This document shows positions 24,038-34,356 of a stretch of DNA of 46,067 nucleotides, in pieces. Under the pieces are notes generated by a model that was given only the letters and a program-made list of their open reading frames with translations, was not told the DNA's origin and searched no databases. The position numbers and the translations under genes are program-made. Numbering within the stretch: position 1 is the first letter of the stretch; each line of letters starts with the position of its first letter. Source of the DNA: Cohaesibacter sp. (GTDB taxonomy: Bacteria; Pseudomonadota; Alphaproteobacteria; Rhizobiales; Cohaesibacteraceae); the NCBI GenBank assembly GCA_025210795.1, contig JAOAQZ010000033.1, positions 1-46,067 on the forward strand. The letters are read 5' to 3'.

Positions 24038-25570
24038 TTACAGAGGAATATTGTCGTGCTTCTTCCAAGGATTTTCCAGCTGCTTGTTACGCAGCATCCG
24101 CAGAGCACGGGCCAGACGGCGACGGGTCGCTTTTGGCGTGATCACCTCATCAATAAATCCGCGTTCTGCTGCCACAAATGGTGACAGGAAGCGATCTTCG
24201 TAATCCTGGGTATGGCTGGCGATTTTCTCGGGATCATCAATATCCTTACGGAAGATGATCTCAACCGCGCCCTTGGCACCCATCACAGCAATCTGGGCAG
24301 AAGGCCATGCATAATTGACATCACCGCGCAAATGCTTGGACGCCATCACGTCATAGGCACCACCATAGGCCTTACGGGTAATCACCGTCACTTTTGGTAC
24401 AGTGGCCTCAGCATAGGCAAACAGCAGCTTGGCGCCATGCTTGATGAGACCGCCATATTCCTGATCAGTGCCAGGCAGGAAGCCCGGCACGTCTACATAG
24501 GTAACAACCGGAATTTCAAAGGCGTCACAGAAGCGAACAAAACGAGCCGCTTTTCGTGAGGCGTCGGAATCAAGCACACCCGCCAGAACCATTGGCTGGT
24601 TAGCAATAAAGCCAACAGTACGCCCTTCAACACGGCCAAAGCCGGTGATGATATTCTGGGCAAAAGCTTCCTGAATTTCGAAGAAGTCCCCTTCATCGAC
24701 CGTTTTCAGGATCAGCTCTTTCATATCGTAAGGCTTGTTGGGATTTTCTGGCACAAGCGTGTCGAGGGATTCTTCAATCCGATCCCATGGATCATAGGTC
24801 TCAACTTCAGGCACTTCACCAATATTGCTTGATGGCAGGAAGTCGATGAGGCGGCGCATCTGAAGCAGCGCTTCCACATCATCATCATAGGCGCCATCGG
24901 CAATGGAAGATTTGGTCGTGTGAATGGAAGCACCGCCCAGCTCTTCAGAGGTAACTTCCTCATTGGTCACGGTCTTGACCACATCTGGGCCGGTCACGAA
25001 CATGTAAGAACGGTCACGAACCATAAAGATAAAGTCGGTCATAGCCGGGGAGTAAACGTCACCACCCGCGCAAGGCCCCATAATCACAGAAATCTGAGGA
25101 ATAACACCGGAGGCCATCACGTTACGCTGGAAAACCTCACCGTAACCGCCAAGCGCTGCAACGCCTTCCTGAATACGGGCACCACCAGCATCAAACAGGC
25201 CAATGATTGGCGCGCGATTCTTCAGCGCCATGTCCTGAATTTTGATGATCTTCTGCGCATGGGTCCAGGAAAGAGATCCGCCAAGTACGGTAAAATCTTT
25301 CGCAAAGATATAGACGGTCCGGCCATTGACCGTACCCCAGCCAGTCACAACACCGTCACCCGGCATTTTGACCTTTTCCATACCAAAATCCGTACAGCCA
25401 TGCTGCACAAACATATCGAATTCCTCAAAAGATCCTTCATCAAGGAATGCTTCAATACGTTCACGAGCTGTCAATTTGCCCTTGGCATGTTGGGCATCAA
25501 TACGCTTTTGACCGCCGCCAATGCGGGCTTGCGCCCGGCGCTGTTCAAGCTCATCTAGGATTTTAGACAT
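24038..25570 (-). CDS. pccB: Propionyl-CoA carboxylase beta subunit (carboxyltransferase)
   Basis: PccB transfers the carboxyl group from biotin to propionyl-CoA, giving methylmalonyl-CoA for entry into the TCA cycle. The 510 residues match PccB: an N-terminal [50 protein letters not shown] and the second crotonase-like half with [13 protein letters not shown] and [11 protein letters not shown]. Sources of propionyl-CoA are odd-chain acids, Ile/Val/Met and, in DMSP-degrading bacteria, acrylate; dddP is about 7 kb away. pccA is nearby but separated by the folate operon, so the two subunits are transcribed separately. Confidence 0.95.
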   Translation of the reverse strand: MSKILDELEQRRAQARIGGGQKRIDAQHAKGKLTARERIEAFLDEGSFEEFDMFVQHGCTDFGMEKVKMPGDGVVTGWGTVNGRTVYIFAKDFTVLGGSLSWTHAQKIIKIQDMALKNRAPIIGLFDAGGARIQEGVAALGGYGEVFQRNVMASGVIPQISVIMGPCAGGDVYSPAMTDFIFMVRDRSYMFVTGPDVVKTVTNEEVTSEELGGASIHTTKSSIADGAYDDDVEALLQMRRLIDFLPSSNIGEVPEVETYDPWDRIEESLDTLVPENPNKPYDMKELILKTVDEGDFFEIQEAFAQNIITGFGRVEGRTVGFIANQPMVLAGVLDSDASRKAARFVRFCDAFEIPVVTYVDVPGFLPGTDQEYGGLIKHGAKLLFAYAEATVPKVTVITRKAYGGAYDVMASKHLRGDVNYAWPSAQIAVMGAKGAVEIIFRKDIDDPEKIASHTQDYEDRFLSPFVAAERGFIDEVITPKATRRRLARALRMLRNKQLENPWKKHDNIPL

Positions 25571-25722
25571 GGTAGAGCCTTCTGTAGAAAATTATCGTTG
25601 CTACGCTGGTTAGCACGGATCGACGCTTTCACAAAGTTGGTCGATGGACGGACCCTATGGGAGAAAAGGCTAAGTCGGGGATAATTTTCCCCAAATCTTA
25701 CCCTCAAACCCCAAAAGCCAGA

Positions 25723-26544
25723 CTAATTGCGAGTGAAAGCGTCAATCACAACACCAGCTGCGTCGCAATCGGCGCGGCGATAGATGCGGCGCTTGGTAGC
25801 CTCATCATCCTCGCCCCACATTTCCACATTCCAATCTTCATCCACCATCGCAGCCGCCCACATCTCGTCGCGGCTCAAGAAACCGCTCCAATAAGCATAG
25901 GGAAGCAGAGCCGAGCCGGTCAGCGTCATCAGGGAATGAACGGCCCCCAGCTGATAGATATCAAGCCCGTCCCACTGCCGGCGGAGCATCTCGCCCATAA
26001 CGGGGCTTTGTTCAACGGCCAAGATGCCCGAGGCCTGCACAAATTTGCCGCCAAGAGGCTCTTGCGCCCAATCCAGCACCGGTTGCCAATGCTCCTTCTG
26101 GCGCGCCACAAGGCGCTCTGGATGGCTTGCAGGATAGCAAATAAAATCATTGCCCAGATAAGAGACAATCTCGTCCAGCATCGCGTCCCTTGCTTCCTCA
26201 ACCCCGTCAATGACGGAATTGACAAGACGGGTCAGCGGCATGGTGGCCGGATCAATCTTGGTGGTCTGGGCACTCCATTCCTTGGCCAAAGCCTCGGCAA
26301 TAGACCGCTTGGGCACCTCAACAGCCTTTTTGGCAGGGCTTTTAATCGCACGTCCATCGAGAAGAACACGGAATGTCCCCTCCTCTTCCCCGATTGTCAC
26401 CTCTTTATAGAATCGCTTGGGGAGATCATTTTTCATCATCTCCTTGGCGCGCATCATCGGGGTTTCGGTGCTGTCCTGCAGACCGGGGACAAAATCCCCA
26501 AACAAGGCCTGCTTGTCGTCATCCTGTTTGTCATTGTCAGCCAT
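25723..26544 (-). CDS. ATP12-family F1-ATPase assembly chaperone
   Basis: This 273-residue protein has the ATP12 pattern: KRFYKEVTIGEEEGTFRVLLDGRAIKSPAK near the start, LAKEWSAQ, MPLTRLVNSVIDGV and DFICYPA, then LGAVHSLMTLTGS. In mitochondria and alphaproteobacteria ATP12 helps the F1 alpha subunit assemble. It ends a reverse-strand operon with the HAD phosphatase gene (28-base gap). It is characteristic of alphaproteobacteria and helps place the organism. Confidence 0.88.
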   Translation of the reverse strand: MADNDKQDDDKQALFGDFVPGLQDSTETPMMRAKEMMKNDLPKRFYKEVTIGEEEGTFRVLLDGRAIKSPAKKAVEVPKRSIAEALAKEWSAQTTKIDPATMPLTRLVNSVIDGVEEARDAMLDEIVSYLGNDFICYPASHPERLVARQKEHWQPVLDWAQEPLGGKFVQASGILAVEQSPVMGEMLRRQWDGLDIYQLGAVHSLMTLTGSALLPYAYWSGFLSRDEMWAAAMVDEDWNVEMWGEDDEATKRRIYRRADCDAAGVVIDAFTRN

Positions 26545-26572
26545 GTGTGCCCTAACCCTGTTTCCTTAAATC

Positions 26573-27235
26573 TCAAATCTCTTTTAGCAGCCTATGCAAG
26601 GCGCTGTAATCATCCACGATATGATGAGCCCCTGCCCCTGTCAGCATTTCAGGGCTATGATAACCCCAGCTCACGCCAATCGCGGTCACACCGGCATTGA
26701 TGGCCATTTCCATGTCATAGGTGGTGTCGCCAATCATTACGCAATCAGCTTTGCCCACACCGGTCTGCTCCATAGCCTGATAAAGCATGCCCGGATGCGG
26801 CTTGGAGGGAGCGCGATCCGCTGTCTGGATGGTAACAAAATGGTCATGCCAATCGTAACAATTGAAAAGATGCACAACGCCGCGATAGGCCTTGCCCGTT
26901 GCAATGCCAAGCAGCACCTCATCTTCGGATGCCAGGCTTTCAATCACCTGAGCGGCCCCGTCATAAAGCACTTCGTCGTCTTCGCCATTTTCGCGCATGG
27001 CAATACAGAAATTCTTGTAATCCTGCGTCACCTTCAAAACCATTTCATGGGAAAGGGAAGGATCAAGCCGCTTGATTGCAGGCTCCAGCGACAGGCCGAT
27101 AATTGAACGGGTCGCTGCCGCAGTCGGTGCCTTCAGACCATTGACCGAAAAAGCATGATCCATGGAGAGGACAATCGTGCTTTGACTGTCAACGATGGTT
27201 CCATCACAGTCAAAAACAAACAGTTTCAGGCCCAT
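26573..27235 (-). CDS. HAD-superfamily phosphatase (phosphoglycolate phosphatase-like)
   Basis: This 220-residue protein has all four HAD motifs: FDCDGTIVDS with nucleophile Asp9 and Asp11, GIATGK, the lysine in SKPHP, and MIGDTTYDMEMA. A helical cap lies between motif I and II. Members dephosphorylate small metabolites such as phosphoglycolate. Alphaproteobacterial members beside rluC are often of this type, but the substrate is not readable. It lies between rluC (64-base gap) and the ATP12 gene. Confidence 0.85.
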   Translation of the reverse strand: MGLKLFVFDCDGTIVDSQSTIVLSMDHAFSVNGLKAPTAAATRSIIGLSLEPAIKRLDPSLSHEMVLKVTQDYKNFCIAMRENGEDDEVLYDGAAQVIESLASEDEVLLGIATGKAYRGVVHLFNCYDWHDHFVTIQTADRAPSKPHPGMLYQAMEQTGVGKADCVMIGDTTYDMEMAINAGVTAIGVSWGYHSPEMLTGAGAHHIVDDYSALHRLLKEI

Positions 27236-27299
27236 AAAGCACCTTTGATTTGCACGAAAGACAAGAAAATGTCAGTGGAAAAGACGGGAAGAGAAAGGG

Positions 27300-28310
27300 C
27301 TATTCCTGCCCCAACTCATCTTCCAGATCGGGATCATAGTCATTCACATCAAAACCGAGCAGATTCCAGCTTTGCTGCATATGCGGCGGCAGCGGTGCCG
27401 TTACATCCAGAATGCCGCCCTTTGGGTGCGGAATGCGAATGCGGCGGGCATGCAGATGCAATTTTTTCTGAATACCGCCCGGCAGCTCCCAATTCTCGAC
27501 ATTGAAATATTTAGGATCCCCAATGATCGGGCATTCCATGTAAGCGGCATGAACACGCAATTGGTGGGTCCGGCCTGTCACTGGCTTAAAAGTAATCCAG
27601 GAAAGCTTCTGGCCCGATTGCTCAACCACGGAATAATGGGTCACCGCATGCTGGGCACCATTGTCTCCATGGCGCGCAATCCGCATCCGGTCTCCATCTT
27701 CGGCCTGGTATTTGGCGAGATAAGTCGAGACACGGGCCTGACGGGGCTTGGGCACCCCGCGCACCAGCGCCCAATAGGTTTTTTGCGTCGAGCGCTCGCG
27801 AAAGGCCTTGGTAAGGGCTGTTGCAATAGAGCGTTTGCGCGCCACCACCAACACGCCGGATGTATCCCGGTCAAGGCGGTGAACAAGGCGCGGTTTCTGC
27901 CCATGTTTATCAGTCAGCGATTCCAGCATACCGTCCATATGGCGCGTCAGGCCAGACCCTGCCTGCACGGCAAGACCAGCAGGCTTGTTAAAGACATAAA
28001 TGTCCTTGTCTTCATAAAGAAGGATCGAGCGCAAAAAGGCGCTGTCATCTTCATCAACGCGCGGCATGGCCCGCTTGGGCGCAGCATTGGTGCTTTTCTC
28101 ATCAGTCGCCAGCGGCGGGATGCGAACCTGCTGGCCTTTCATCAGGCGCGAATTGGTCTTCACCCGCTTGCCATCCACACGCACCTGACCGGTCCGCATC
28201 AGCTTTTGCAATTGCCCAAAAGACAGGCCGGGATAATGCTCCTTGAACCAGCGATCAAGGCGCATGCCATCTTCTTCACCGGTTACATCACGAAATTGAA
28301 TGGTTGCCAT
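27300..28310 (-). CDS. rluC: 23S rRNA pseudouridine synthase, RluC-type
   Basis: This 336-residue protein has an N-terminal S4 RNA-binding domain (RLDRWFKEHYPGLSFGQLQKLMRTGQVRVDGKR) and a RluA-family catalytic core. The core contains HRLDRDTSGVLVVARK with the catalytic Asp, and the GRTHQLRVH and GDPKY motifs. RluC isomerises uridines 955, 2504 and 2580 in E. coli 23S rRNA; specificity here is inferred from family shape. It follows crcB by 12 bases in a reverse-strand operon. Confidence 0.88.
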   Translation of the reverse strand: MATIQFRDVTGEEDGMRLDRWFKEHYPGLSFGQLQKLMRTGQVRVDGKRVKTNSRLMKGQQVRIPPLATDEKSTNAAPKRAMPRVDEDDSAFLRSILLYEDKDIYVFNKPAGLAVQAGSGLTRHMDGMLESLTDKHGQKPRLVHRLDRDTSGVLVVARKRSIATALTKAFRERSTQKTYWALVRGVPKPRQARVSTYLAKYQAEDGDRMRIARHGDNGAQHAVTHYSVVEQSGQKLSWITFKPVTGRTHQLRVHAAYMECPIIGDPKYFNVENWELPGGIQKKLHLHARRIRIPHPKGGILDVTAPLPPHMQQSWNLLGFDVNDYDPDLEDELGQE

Positions 28311-28322
28311 ACCCTTGTGCCT

Positions 28323-28700
28323 TTATGCCAAAGCCCTTGCAGCTGCGAGCCCGGCAAACAGCGCCATGATGGAGCCAGCCAGAGAGACCGCAATATAGAA
28401 CAGAGCCAAACCTGTCTGGCCGCGCTCTGTGAGTGACACCACATCCAGCGAGAATGTGGAGAAAGTGGTAAAGCCTCCCAACAGGCCAGTTGTCAAGAGC
28501 AAGCGCATCTCTGTGCCAACATTAAAGCGCAAAGCAAGCAATTCAATCAGCAAACCCATCAGAAAAGAGCCACCAATATTGCAAATCATCGTCCCGTAGG
28601 GAAAACCGCTCCCAAAGGCACGCAGGGCCATCAGCCCCACCAAATGCCGCAAACTGGCCCCGGCCGCGCCGCCTATTGCTACAAGCAGAAAATGGTTCAT
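28323..28700 (-). CDS. crcB: Fluoride ion channel CrcB/Fluc
   Basis: This protein of about 125 residues has four transmembrane helices and the Fluc motifs GGAAGASLRHL (residues 8-18), FPYGTMICNIGGSFLMG and GFTTFSTFS. Fluc is a dual-topology dimer that lets fluoride leave the cell. The ATG at 28700 overlaps the rarA stop as ATGA, so I prefer it to an upstream frame start at 28730. No fluoride riboswitch is visible, and the gene appears simply part of the protease-rarA-crcB-rluC operon. Confidence 0.93.
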   Translation of the reverse strand: MNHFLLVAIGGAAGASLRHLVGLMALRAFGSGFPYGTMICNIGGSFLMGLLIELLALRFNVGTEMRLLLTTGLLGGFTTFSTFSLDVVSLTERGQTGLALFYIAVSLAGSIMALFAGLAAARALA

Positions 28701-30016
28701 GTCTTTCGTTCCATCCTTAACCGGGACCAATAATCCAATCGCTTGCGCAAGTCACGCTCAAACCCGCGCTCGACCGGTTGATAAAAGCTCTGTCGGCCCA
28801 ATTCTTCAGGAAAATAATCCTGACCAGAGAAAGCATCCGGCTGGTCGTGATCATATAGATATCCCTCGCCATAGCCTTCATTGGCCATCAATTTGGTCGG
28901 CGCATTGAGAATATGTTTGGGCGGCGATAGAGACCCCCCCTTCTTGGCAATTCTCATTGCAGCATTATAGGCCATTTTTGCTGCATTGGATTTTGGCGCG
29001 GTCGCCAGATAGATCGTGCATTGCGACAGGGCATACATGGCCTCAGGCATACCAACAAGCTCATAGGCCTGCCGCGCGGCATTGGCTTGAAGCAGCGCAT
29101 TGGGGTCAGCAAGGCCGATATCTTCCGAAGCAATCACCGTCATCCGCCGGAGCAGGAACATCGGATCCTCCCCCGCATCCAACATACGGCACAAATAATA
29201 GAGCGCTGCATCAGGGTCCGAGCCGCGAATGGATTTATGAAGGGCCGAAATCAGATTGTAATGCCCGTCTTTCGACTTGTCATAGATGGGGGCGCGACGC
29301 TGAAGAATGCTCGCCAATTGCTCGGCCGTAAAAACCTCACCTTCATGAGCCGCCCGCCAAATCTCCTGTGCAAGGGTTAGCGAAGAGCGCCCATCCCCAT
29401 CCGCCATGCGAATCAAGGCCCCTCTTGCCTCTTCATCGAGCGGCAAGGCCTTCCCCTCAACCTCTTCCGCCCTTTGCAGCAATTGCTCAATGGCCTCTTC
29501 ATCAAGGCTTTTAAAGGTAAGCACCTGCGAGCGAGACAAAAGCGCGGCATTGAGCTCAAACGACGGGTTCTCGGTGGTGGCTCCCACGAGAATCACCGTG
29601 CCGTCTTCCATTACCGGCAGAAAGCTATCCTGCTGGGCACGGTTAAAGCGGTGGATCTCATCCACAAAAAGCAAGGTGGTTTTACCCGCCCGGCGGCGGG
29701 TACGAGCCGCCTCAAAGGCTTTTTTCAGATCTCCGACACCGGAAAAAATCGCCGACAATTGCTCAAAATGCAGATCGGTCCCGTCAGCCAACAGCCGCGC
29801 AACCGTGGTTTTGCCAGTGCCCGGAGGGCCCCAAAGGATAAGACAGCCAAGCGAGCCGGATTTGAGCATACGGGTCAAAGTGCCATCAGGCCCAACCAGA
29901 TGCTCTTGCCCAACCACTTCTTCAATTTTGGAGGGGCGCAGAAGATCAGCCAGAGGGCGCTGCGCGCTCTCTTCGTGATTTATCTCCAATCCTGCACTTT
30001 CAAACAAATTGCTCAT
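28697..30016 (-). CDS. rarA: Replication-associated recombination ATPase RarA (MgsA)
   Basis: RarA is an AAA+ ATPase related to clamp loaders that acts at stalled replication forks. The 439 residues include PLADLLRPSKIEEVVGQEHLVG, Walker A GPPGTGKTT, Walker B LFVDEIHRFN, sensor I VGATTENPSF and the family-specific C-terminal helical part (HKSIRGSDPDAALYYLCRML). It follows the Do-like protease gene by 26 bases and overlaps crcB by four. Confidence 0.95.
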   Translation of the reverse strand: MSNLFESAGLEINHEESAQRPLADLLRPSKIEEVVGQEHLVGPDGTLTRMLKSGSLGCLILWGPPGTGKTTVARLLADGTDLHFEQLSAIFSGVGDLKKAFEAARTRRRAGKTTLLFVDEIHRFNRAQQDSFLPVMEDGTVILVGATTENPSFELNAALLSRSQVLTFKSLDEEAIEQLLQRAEEVEGKALPLDEEARGALIRMADGDGRSSLTLAQEIWRAAHEGEVFTAEQLASILQRRAPIYDKSKDGHYNLISALHKSIRGSDPDAALYYLCRMLDAGEDPMFLLRRMTVIASEDIGLADPNALLQANAARQAYELVGMPEAMYALSQCTIYLATAPKSNAAKMAYNAAMRIAKKGGSLSPPKHILNAPTKLMANEGYGEGYLYDHDQPDAFSGQDYFPEELGRQSFYQPVERGFERDLRKRLDYWSRLRMERKT

Positions 30017-30042
30017 GATGTCCGGTCACTATCACTTTCATA

Positions 30043-31446
30043 CTAACCACTGATCACAGTGCGAATGGTCTGCCCGTCCCGCTCGATTTCAAGGCGCCAC
30101 AGGCGGAAATCTTGCTCAGACAAGGTCTTCAGGATCTTGGTTGAGCGAACAACCTCACCATTGATCTTGCGCACAATATCACCGCGCTTAAGGCCAAGGC
30201 GAGAGGCCTGACTGCCGCGCTTGACCGCAGAAATCACAACACCGGCCAATCCGGTTGGTATGCTCAGCTCCTGCGCCACAGCTGGTGACAGATTGAGCAC
30301 TGTCGCACCACTAAACGGCGAATAGCCCTCAATCAGGCGGCTATCACGCGGCGTTGTCTCAGGCGCTGCCGCAGCTTTGAGACTGAGCTCAATCACCTTG
30401 CCCTGCCGGCGTACAGAAAGTTTTACGCTTTTGCCAAGGCCAATGGTGGCAAAGCGATAGCCAAAGGCATCGGGGCTATCGACATCATTTTTGCCAACTT
30501 TGAGAATCAGATCGCCAATTTGAAGTCCAGCCTTGGCAGCCGGACCCTTTTCAACCAACTCGGTTACCAGCACCCCTTGCGGGCGTTCCAGTCCCAGCCC
30601 TTCAGCAATATCAGCTGTCACTGCCTGCAACTGCGCCCCGAGCCATGCCCTCTGAATACCCTTGCCAGAAATCGCCCCTTCCGCAACAAGGCGCACCATA
30701 TTGGCCGGAATGGCAAAGCCGATACCGTTAGAGCCGCCAGAGCGCGAGAAGATGGCTGTATTCACTCCAACAAGGCGGCCTTTCATGTCAATAAGCGCAC
30801 CGCCCGAATTGCCCGGATTGATCGCAGCATCGGTCTGAATGAAGAACTGATAGTCGGTCACACCAACTTGCGTGCGTGCAAGCGCAGAGACAATACCGCT
30901 AGTCACGGTTTGCCCGACACCAAAGGGGTTACCAATGGCAAGAACCAAGTCTCCGACCCGCAATTCATCGCTATTGGCAAAGTTTAGAGCAGGAAAGCGC
31001 TTGTCACTATCCTTGATCTTGAGAATGGCAAGATCAGTACGCTCATCATCCAAAATGACCTCGGCATCAAATTCCTGCCGGTCAGCGAGAGCCACCCGCA
31101 CCTCTGTCGCGCCTTCAATCACGTGATTGTTGGTCACGATAATGCCGGTGGGATCCACAATAACGCCAGAGCCCAAAGACCGCTCAACCCGCTCCCGCGG
31201 GGCGCCAAAGCCCTCACCGCCGAAAAAGCGCTGAAAGAAAGGATCATCGAAAAAAGGAGATCGTGATCGCGAGCGCACACGCCGTGTGGCATAGACATTG
31301 ACCACAGATGGAGCAGACGCCTCAACAAGGGGCGCAAAACTAAGCGTCATCTCGCGCTGGCTGGCTGGCACCTTGTCTTTCGCAGTTGCAGGCAAACTAA
31401 GCATAAAGCCGAGCACAGCCATACCGGCCAACTTGATCAAACGCAT
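30043..31446 (-). CDS. Do-like periplasmic serine protease (DegP/DegQ family)
   Basis: From the ATG at 31446, with AAGGGA seven bases upstream, the protein has 467 residues. It has a signal peptide (residues 1-22), a trypsin-like domain with His108 (TNNHVIEGA), Asp138 (RTDLAIL) and Ser214 (GNSGGALID), and two PDZ domains (about 250-345 and 375-465). It degrades or refolds misfolded envelope proteins. An RSRSRSPFFDDPFFQRFF loop near residues 58-75 is the usual LA-loop region. It starts the protease-rarA-crcB-rluC-HAD-ATP12 run, just downstream of the ribosomal terminator. Confidence 0.92.
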   Translation of the reverse strand: MRLIKLAGMAVLGFMLSLPATAKDKVPASQREMTLSFAPLVEASAPSVVNVYATRRVRSRSRSPFFDDPFFQRFFGGEGFGAPRERVERSLGSGVIVDPTGIIVTNNHVIEGATEVRVALADRQEFDAEVILDDERTDLAILKIKDSDKRFPALNFANSDELRVGDLVLAIGNPFGVGQTVTSGIVSALARTQVGVTDYQFFIQTDAAINPGNSGGALIDMKGRLVGVNTAIFSRSGGSNGIGFAIPANMVRLVAEGAISGKGIQRAWLGAQLQAVTADIAEGLGLERPQGVLVTELVEKGPAAKAGLQIGDLILKVGKNDVDSPDAFGYRFATIGLGKSVKLSVRRQGKVIELSLKAAAAPETTPRDSRLIEGYSPFSGATVLNLSPAVAQELSIPTGLAGVVISAVKRGSQASRLGLKRGDIVRKINGEVVRSTKILKTLSEQDFRLWRLEIERDGQTIRTVISG

Positions 31447-31695
31447 TTCAAATCCCTTTTCGCAATGATGCACGCGCCATCCAGACCCTCTTTAGGCGAG
31501 GAAGACAGCACCCTATCTGAGCAAGACCCTAGCGGCAATTCTCATCCATCACCACCAGTTCAAGACCTTAATCGTCCTATCATAGATCCGCGCAAGATGA
31601 AAATGTGTCAGGCCCCCTCTTGGCCAAATTTGAGGCTCACTCATCCCCATCAATTCCGGCAGCCCAAAAGCCCTTGCCAAACACATCCCAAACGA

Positions 31696-31725
31696 AAAAG
31701 GGGTGACCAAATGGTCACCCCTTTT
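31696..31725 (-). terminator. Terminator of the ribosomal protein supercluster
   Basis: AAAAGGGGTGACCA pairs perfectly with TGGTCACCCCTTTT around a two-base centre (31696-31725) and runs into T residues on the reverse strand. It follows the rplQ stop by 25 bases. The rest of the 31447-31749 gap is the protease promoter region, where nothing else was seen. Confidence 0.9.
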
Positions 31726-31749
31726 CTAATCGATCAAAAGATGCGGCCC

Positions 31750-32172
31750 TTAGGCTGCTTCTTCTTCACTCTCAACTTCCTGGGTAGGACCTGAGTCCTT
31801 GCCGCGAGCCTCTGGATCACGGTCAACGAGCTCGATCACAGCCATTGGCGCGTTATCGCCATAACGGAAACCGGCTTTGAGAACGCGGGTGTAACCACCG
31901 TTGCGCTCTGCATAGCGAGCACCAAGAGTGTCGAACAATTTCGCAACCATGGCCTTATCACGGACCTTGGAAATTGCCTGACGGCGAGCATGCAGATCGC
32001 CTTTCTTGGCAAGAGTGATGAGTTTGTCTGCAATCGGGCGAAGTTCTTTCGCCTTAGGCAGAGTGGTAACAATCTGCTCATGCTTGATCAAAGCGGCTGC
32101 CATGTTGGCAAACATCGCCTTGCGATGAGATGAGGTACGATTGAGCTTGCGACCTGACTTACCGTGACGCAT
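31750..32172 (-). CDS. rplQ: 50S ribosomal protein L17
   Basis: L17 binds 23S rRNA near the exit tunnel. The 140 residues begin [20 protein letters not shown], the family signature, and carry an acidic tail (SEEEAA). It is last in the alpha operon, 51 bases after rpoA, with GGAGAGGGCA before its ATG and a strong terminator after its stop. Confidence 0.97.
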   Translation of the reverse strand: MRHGKSGRKLNRTSSHRKAMFANMAAALIKHEQIVTTLPKAKELRPIADKLITLAKKGDLHARRQAISKVRDKAMVAKLFDTLGARYAERNGGYTRVLKAGFRYGDNAPMAVIELVDRDPEARGKDSGPTQEVESEEEAA

Positions 32173-32222
32173 TGCCCTCTCCTTTATTCTATCCGGCGGC
32201 GTCCCACCGCTGGTGTGAATTT

Positions 32223-33239
32223 CTAGTACTGATCTTCGTAGCGCTTGGCAAGATCATCGATATTTTCAGGCGGCCATGCCTGAACTTCCATGCCCAGATG
32301 CAAACCCATCTGTGCGAGGACTTCTTTGATCTCGTTGAGCGACTTGCGACCAAAGTTCGGAGTGCGAAGCATTTCCGCTTCCGTCTTCTGGATAAGATCG
32401 CCGATATAAACAATATTGTCGTTTTTCAGGCAGTTCGCAGAACGGACAGACAATTCCAACTCGTCGACTTTTTTCAACAGAGCCGGGTTGAACGCCAATT
32501 CCTGTGTCTGCTCCTGAACAACTTCTTTCTCTGGCTCTTCGAAATTGACAAAGATAGAGAGCTGGTCCTGCAGAATGCGAGCAGCGAAAGCAACCGCATC
32601 ATCAGGTTTCACAGATCCATCAGTTTCAATATTCATGATGAGCTTGTCATAGTCGAGAACCTGGCCCTCACGGGTGTTCTCAACCTTGTAAGCAACACGC
32701 TTAACCGGAGAATAGAGGCTATCAACTGGAATAAGACCAATTGGAGCATCGTCAGGACGGTTCTGAGTGGCTGTGACATAGCCTTTACCGCTATCAACGG
32801 TAAATTCCATGCGCAGCTCAGCACCAACATCCAGCGTGCACAGAGCAAGTTCAGGGTTCAGGATTTCAACATCCCCAACAGCCTGAATATCGCCAGCGCG
32901 AACAACACCTGGGCCTTCTTTACGAAGAACCATGCGCTTTGGACCTTCCCCTTCCATGCGCATCGCGATTTCTTTCACGTTCAGGATCAGATCCGTCACG
33001 TCTTCGCGAACACCGGAAATAGAGGAAAATTCGTGCAGAACACCATCAATCTGAATCGCCGTCACTGCAGCACCCTGCAATGAAGACAGCAAGACACGAC
33101 GCAGGGCATTGCCCAGTGTCATACCAAAGCCACGCTCAAGCGGCTCGGCAACCACTGTCGCGAGACGCAACTCGTCGTCGCCCGGAGTGATTTCAAGCTT
33201 GGTTGGCTTGATGAGTTCCTGCCAGTTTTTTTGAATCAC
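32223..33239 (-). CDS. rpoA: RNA polymerase alpha subunit
   Basis: The 338-residue subunit has the N-terminal dimerisation and assembly domain ([23 protein letters not shown] at about 36-58), a linker, and the C-terminal helix-hairpin-helix domain that contacts UP elements and activators ([19 protein letters not shown]). It starts with a GTG at 33239 after AGGGTTGAGAC. It lies between rpsK and rplQ as usual. Confidence 0.98.
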   Translation of the reverse strand: MIQKNWQELIKPTKLEITPGDDELRLATVVAEPLERGFGMTLGNALRRVLLSSLQGAAVTAIQIDGVLHEFSSISGVREDVTDLILNVKEIAMRMEGEGPKRMVLRKEGPGVVRAGDIQAVGDVEILNPELALCTLDVGAELRMEFTVDSGKGYVTATQNRPDDAPIGLIPVDSLYSPVKRVAYKVENTREGQVLDYDKLIMNIETDGSVKPDDAVAFAARILQDQLSIFVNFEEPEKEVVQEQTQELAFNPALLKKVDELELSVRSANCLKNDNIVYIGDLIQKTEAEMLRTPNFGRKSLNEIKEVLAQMGLHLGMEVQAWPPENIDDLAKRYEDQY

Positions 33240-33318
33240 GTCTCAACCCTTTCGTTTTATCGGGATGATTACCCGTATAGATCGCAAATGGAAGATCTAG
33301 TGGGTGACAATTTTCCAA

Positions 33319-33708
33319 TTAGACGCGACGACGCTTGCGCGGACGACAGCCATTGTGTGGAATTGGAGACACATCACGAATAGAAGTGATGGTAAAGCCA
33401 ATAGCCTGCAAAGCACGCAGGGCAGATTCACGACCTGAACCAGGACCGCGAACTTCAACTTCCAAAGTCTTCATACCATGCTCGGCAGCTTTTTTGCCTG
33501 CATCTTCACCAGCCATCTGAGCGGCAAATGGAGTGGACTTACGTGAGCCCTTGAACCCCATAGAACCAGCTGAAGACCAGGAAATGGTATTTCCCTGAGC
33601 ATCAGAAATGGTGATCATGGTGTTGTTGAAGGTCGAATTCACATGCGCTACACCAGACGTAATATTCTTACGTTCACGGCGCTTAACGCGTGAGGCATCT
33701 TTTGCCAT
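33319..33708 (-). CDS. rpsK: 30S ribosomal protein S11
   Basis: S11 forms part of the platform near the mRNA exit site. The 129 residues have [19 protein letters not shown] and the C-terminal [18 protein letters not shown], both diagnostic. It lies 60 bases after rpsM and 79 bases before rpoA. Confidence 0.98.
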   Translation of the reverse strand: MAKDASRVKRRERKNITSGVAHVNSTFNNTMITISDAQGNTISWSSAGSMGFKGSRKSTPFAAQMAGEDAGKKAAEHGMKTLEVEVRGPGSGRESALRALQAIGFTITSIRDVSPIPHNGCRPRKRRRV

Positions 33709-33768
33709 TTTAAAACCTCGATCTCTACACCGCCGTCATTCCAGCGGCTCCACCGGACGAGCCGTGGA

Positions 33769-34137
33769 TTATTTCTTCTTACCAGCAATCGCTTTCGCAG
33801 GACCCTTACGGGTGCGAGCATTTGTGTGTGTGCGCTGACCGCGAACAGGCAAGCCACGACGATGACGCAGACCGCGATAGCAGCCAAGGTCCATCAGACG
33901 CTTGATGTTCATGGCAGTTTGACGACGAAGGTCACCTTCCACGGTAAAGCCAGCATCGATGACTTCGCGGATTTTGAGGACTTCAGCATCAGACAGCTCG
34001 TTCACACGACGCTCTGGAGCGATATTAACTTGTTCAACGATATCCTGGGCAAATTTTGCACCAATGCCATGGATATATTGAAGCGCGATTACAACGCGCT
34101 TGTTCGTCGGTATATTGACGCCAGCAATACGGGCCAC
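33769..34137 (-). CDS. rpsM: 30S ribosomal protein S13
   Basis: S13 sits in the 30S head and contacts the 50S and the P-site tRNA. I start it at the GTG at 34137, which follows AAGGAGATACGAGC and gives the family-typical [14 protein letters not shown] beginning and 122 residues. An in-frame extension to 34212 has no counterpart in S13. The end is [25 protein letters not shown] and basic. A long structured leader precedes it. Confidence 0.96.
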   Translation of the reverse strand: MARIAGVNIPTNKRVVIALQYIHGIGAKFAQDIVEQVNIAPERRVNELSDAEVLKIREVIDAGFTVEGDLRRQTAMNIKRLMDLGCYRGLRHRRGLPVRGQRTHTNARTRKGPAKAIAGKKK

Positions 34138-34154
34138 GCTCGTATCTCCTTTTA

Positions 34155-34179
34155 GCAGCCGGACAATCCTGCCCGCTGC
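34155..34179 (-). promoter_or_regulatory. Stem-loop next to the rpsM ribosome binding site
   Basis: On the reverse strand GCAGCGGGCA pairs with TGTCCGGCTGC (one bulged G, one G-T pair) around GGAT. The hairpin ends three bases before the AAGGAG of rpsM, where it could influence translation of the alpha operon. Confidence 0.4.
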
Positions 34180-34326
34180 AGTCAAGTGAGGTCTCCTCCC
34201 CACCCTGAGCAAGCAAGCTTACTTAATGGTAGGAGACAGTTTGTTATTTTTTACAGAACGCAAAAAACGATGCCCGGGAGTCGAAACCACCGAACACCGA
34301 TTACGGAAAACCGCAATTAGCTGCGG

Positions 34327-34356
34327 TTAGTACCGGATTCCTTGAGGAAAAGTCAA
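34327..34356 (-). promoter_or_regulatory. Candidate internal promoter of the alpha operon
   Basis: TTGACT (34351-34356) and TACTAA (34327-34332) lie 18 bases apart on the reverse strand, just after the adk stop. Transcripts from here would have a leader of about 180 bases before rpsM. The -10 match is modest. Confidence 0.4.

Noticed and set aside
27372..28436. 354-codon forward ORF opposite rluC
   Set aside because: Antisense to the S4 domain and the HRLDRDTSG motif of RluC; no ribosome binding site.
32172..33083. 303-codon forward ORF opposite rpoA
   Set aside because: rpoA on the reverse strand is certain, and the forward frame is a shadow.
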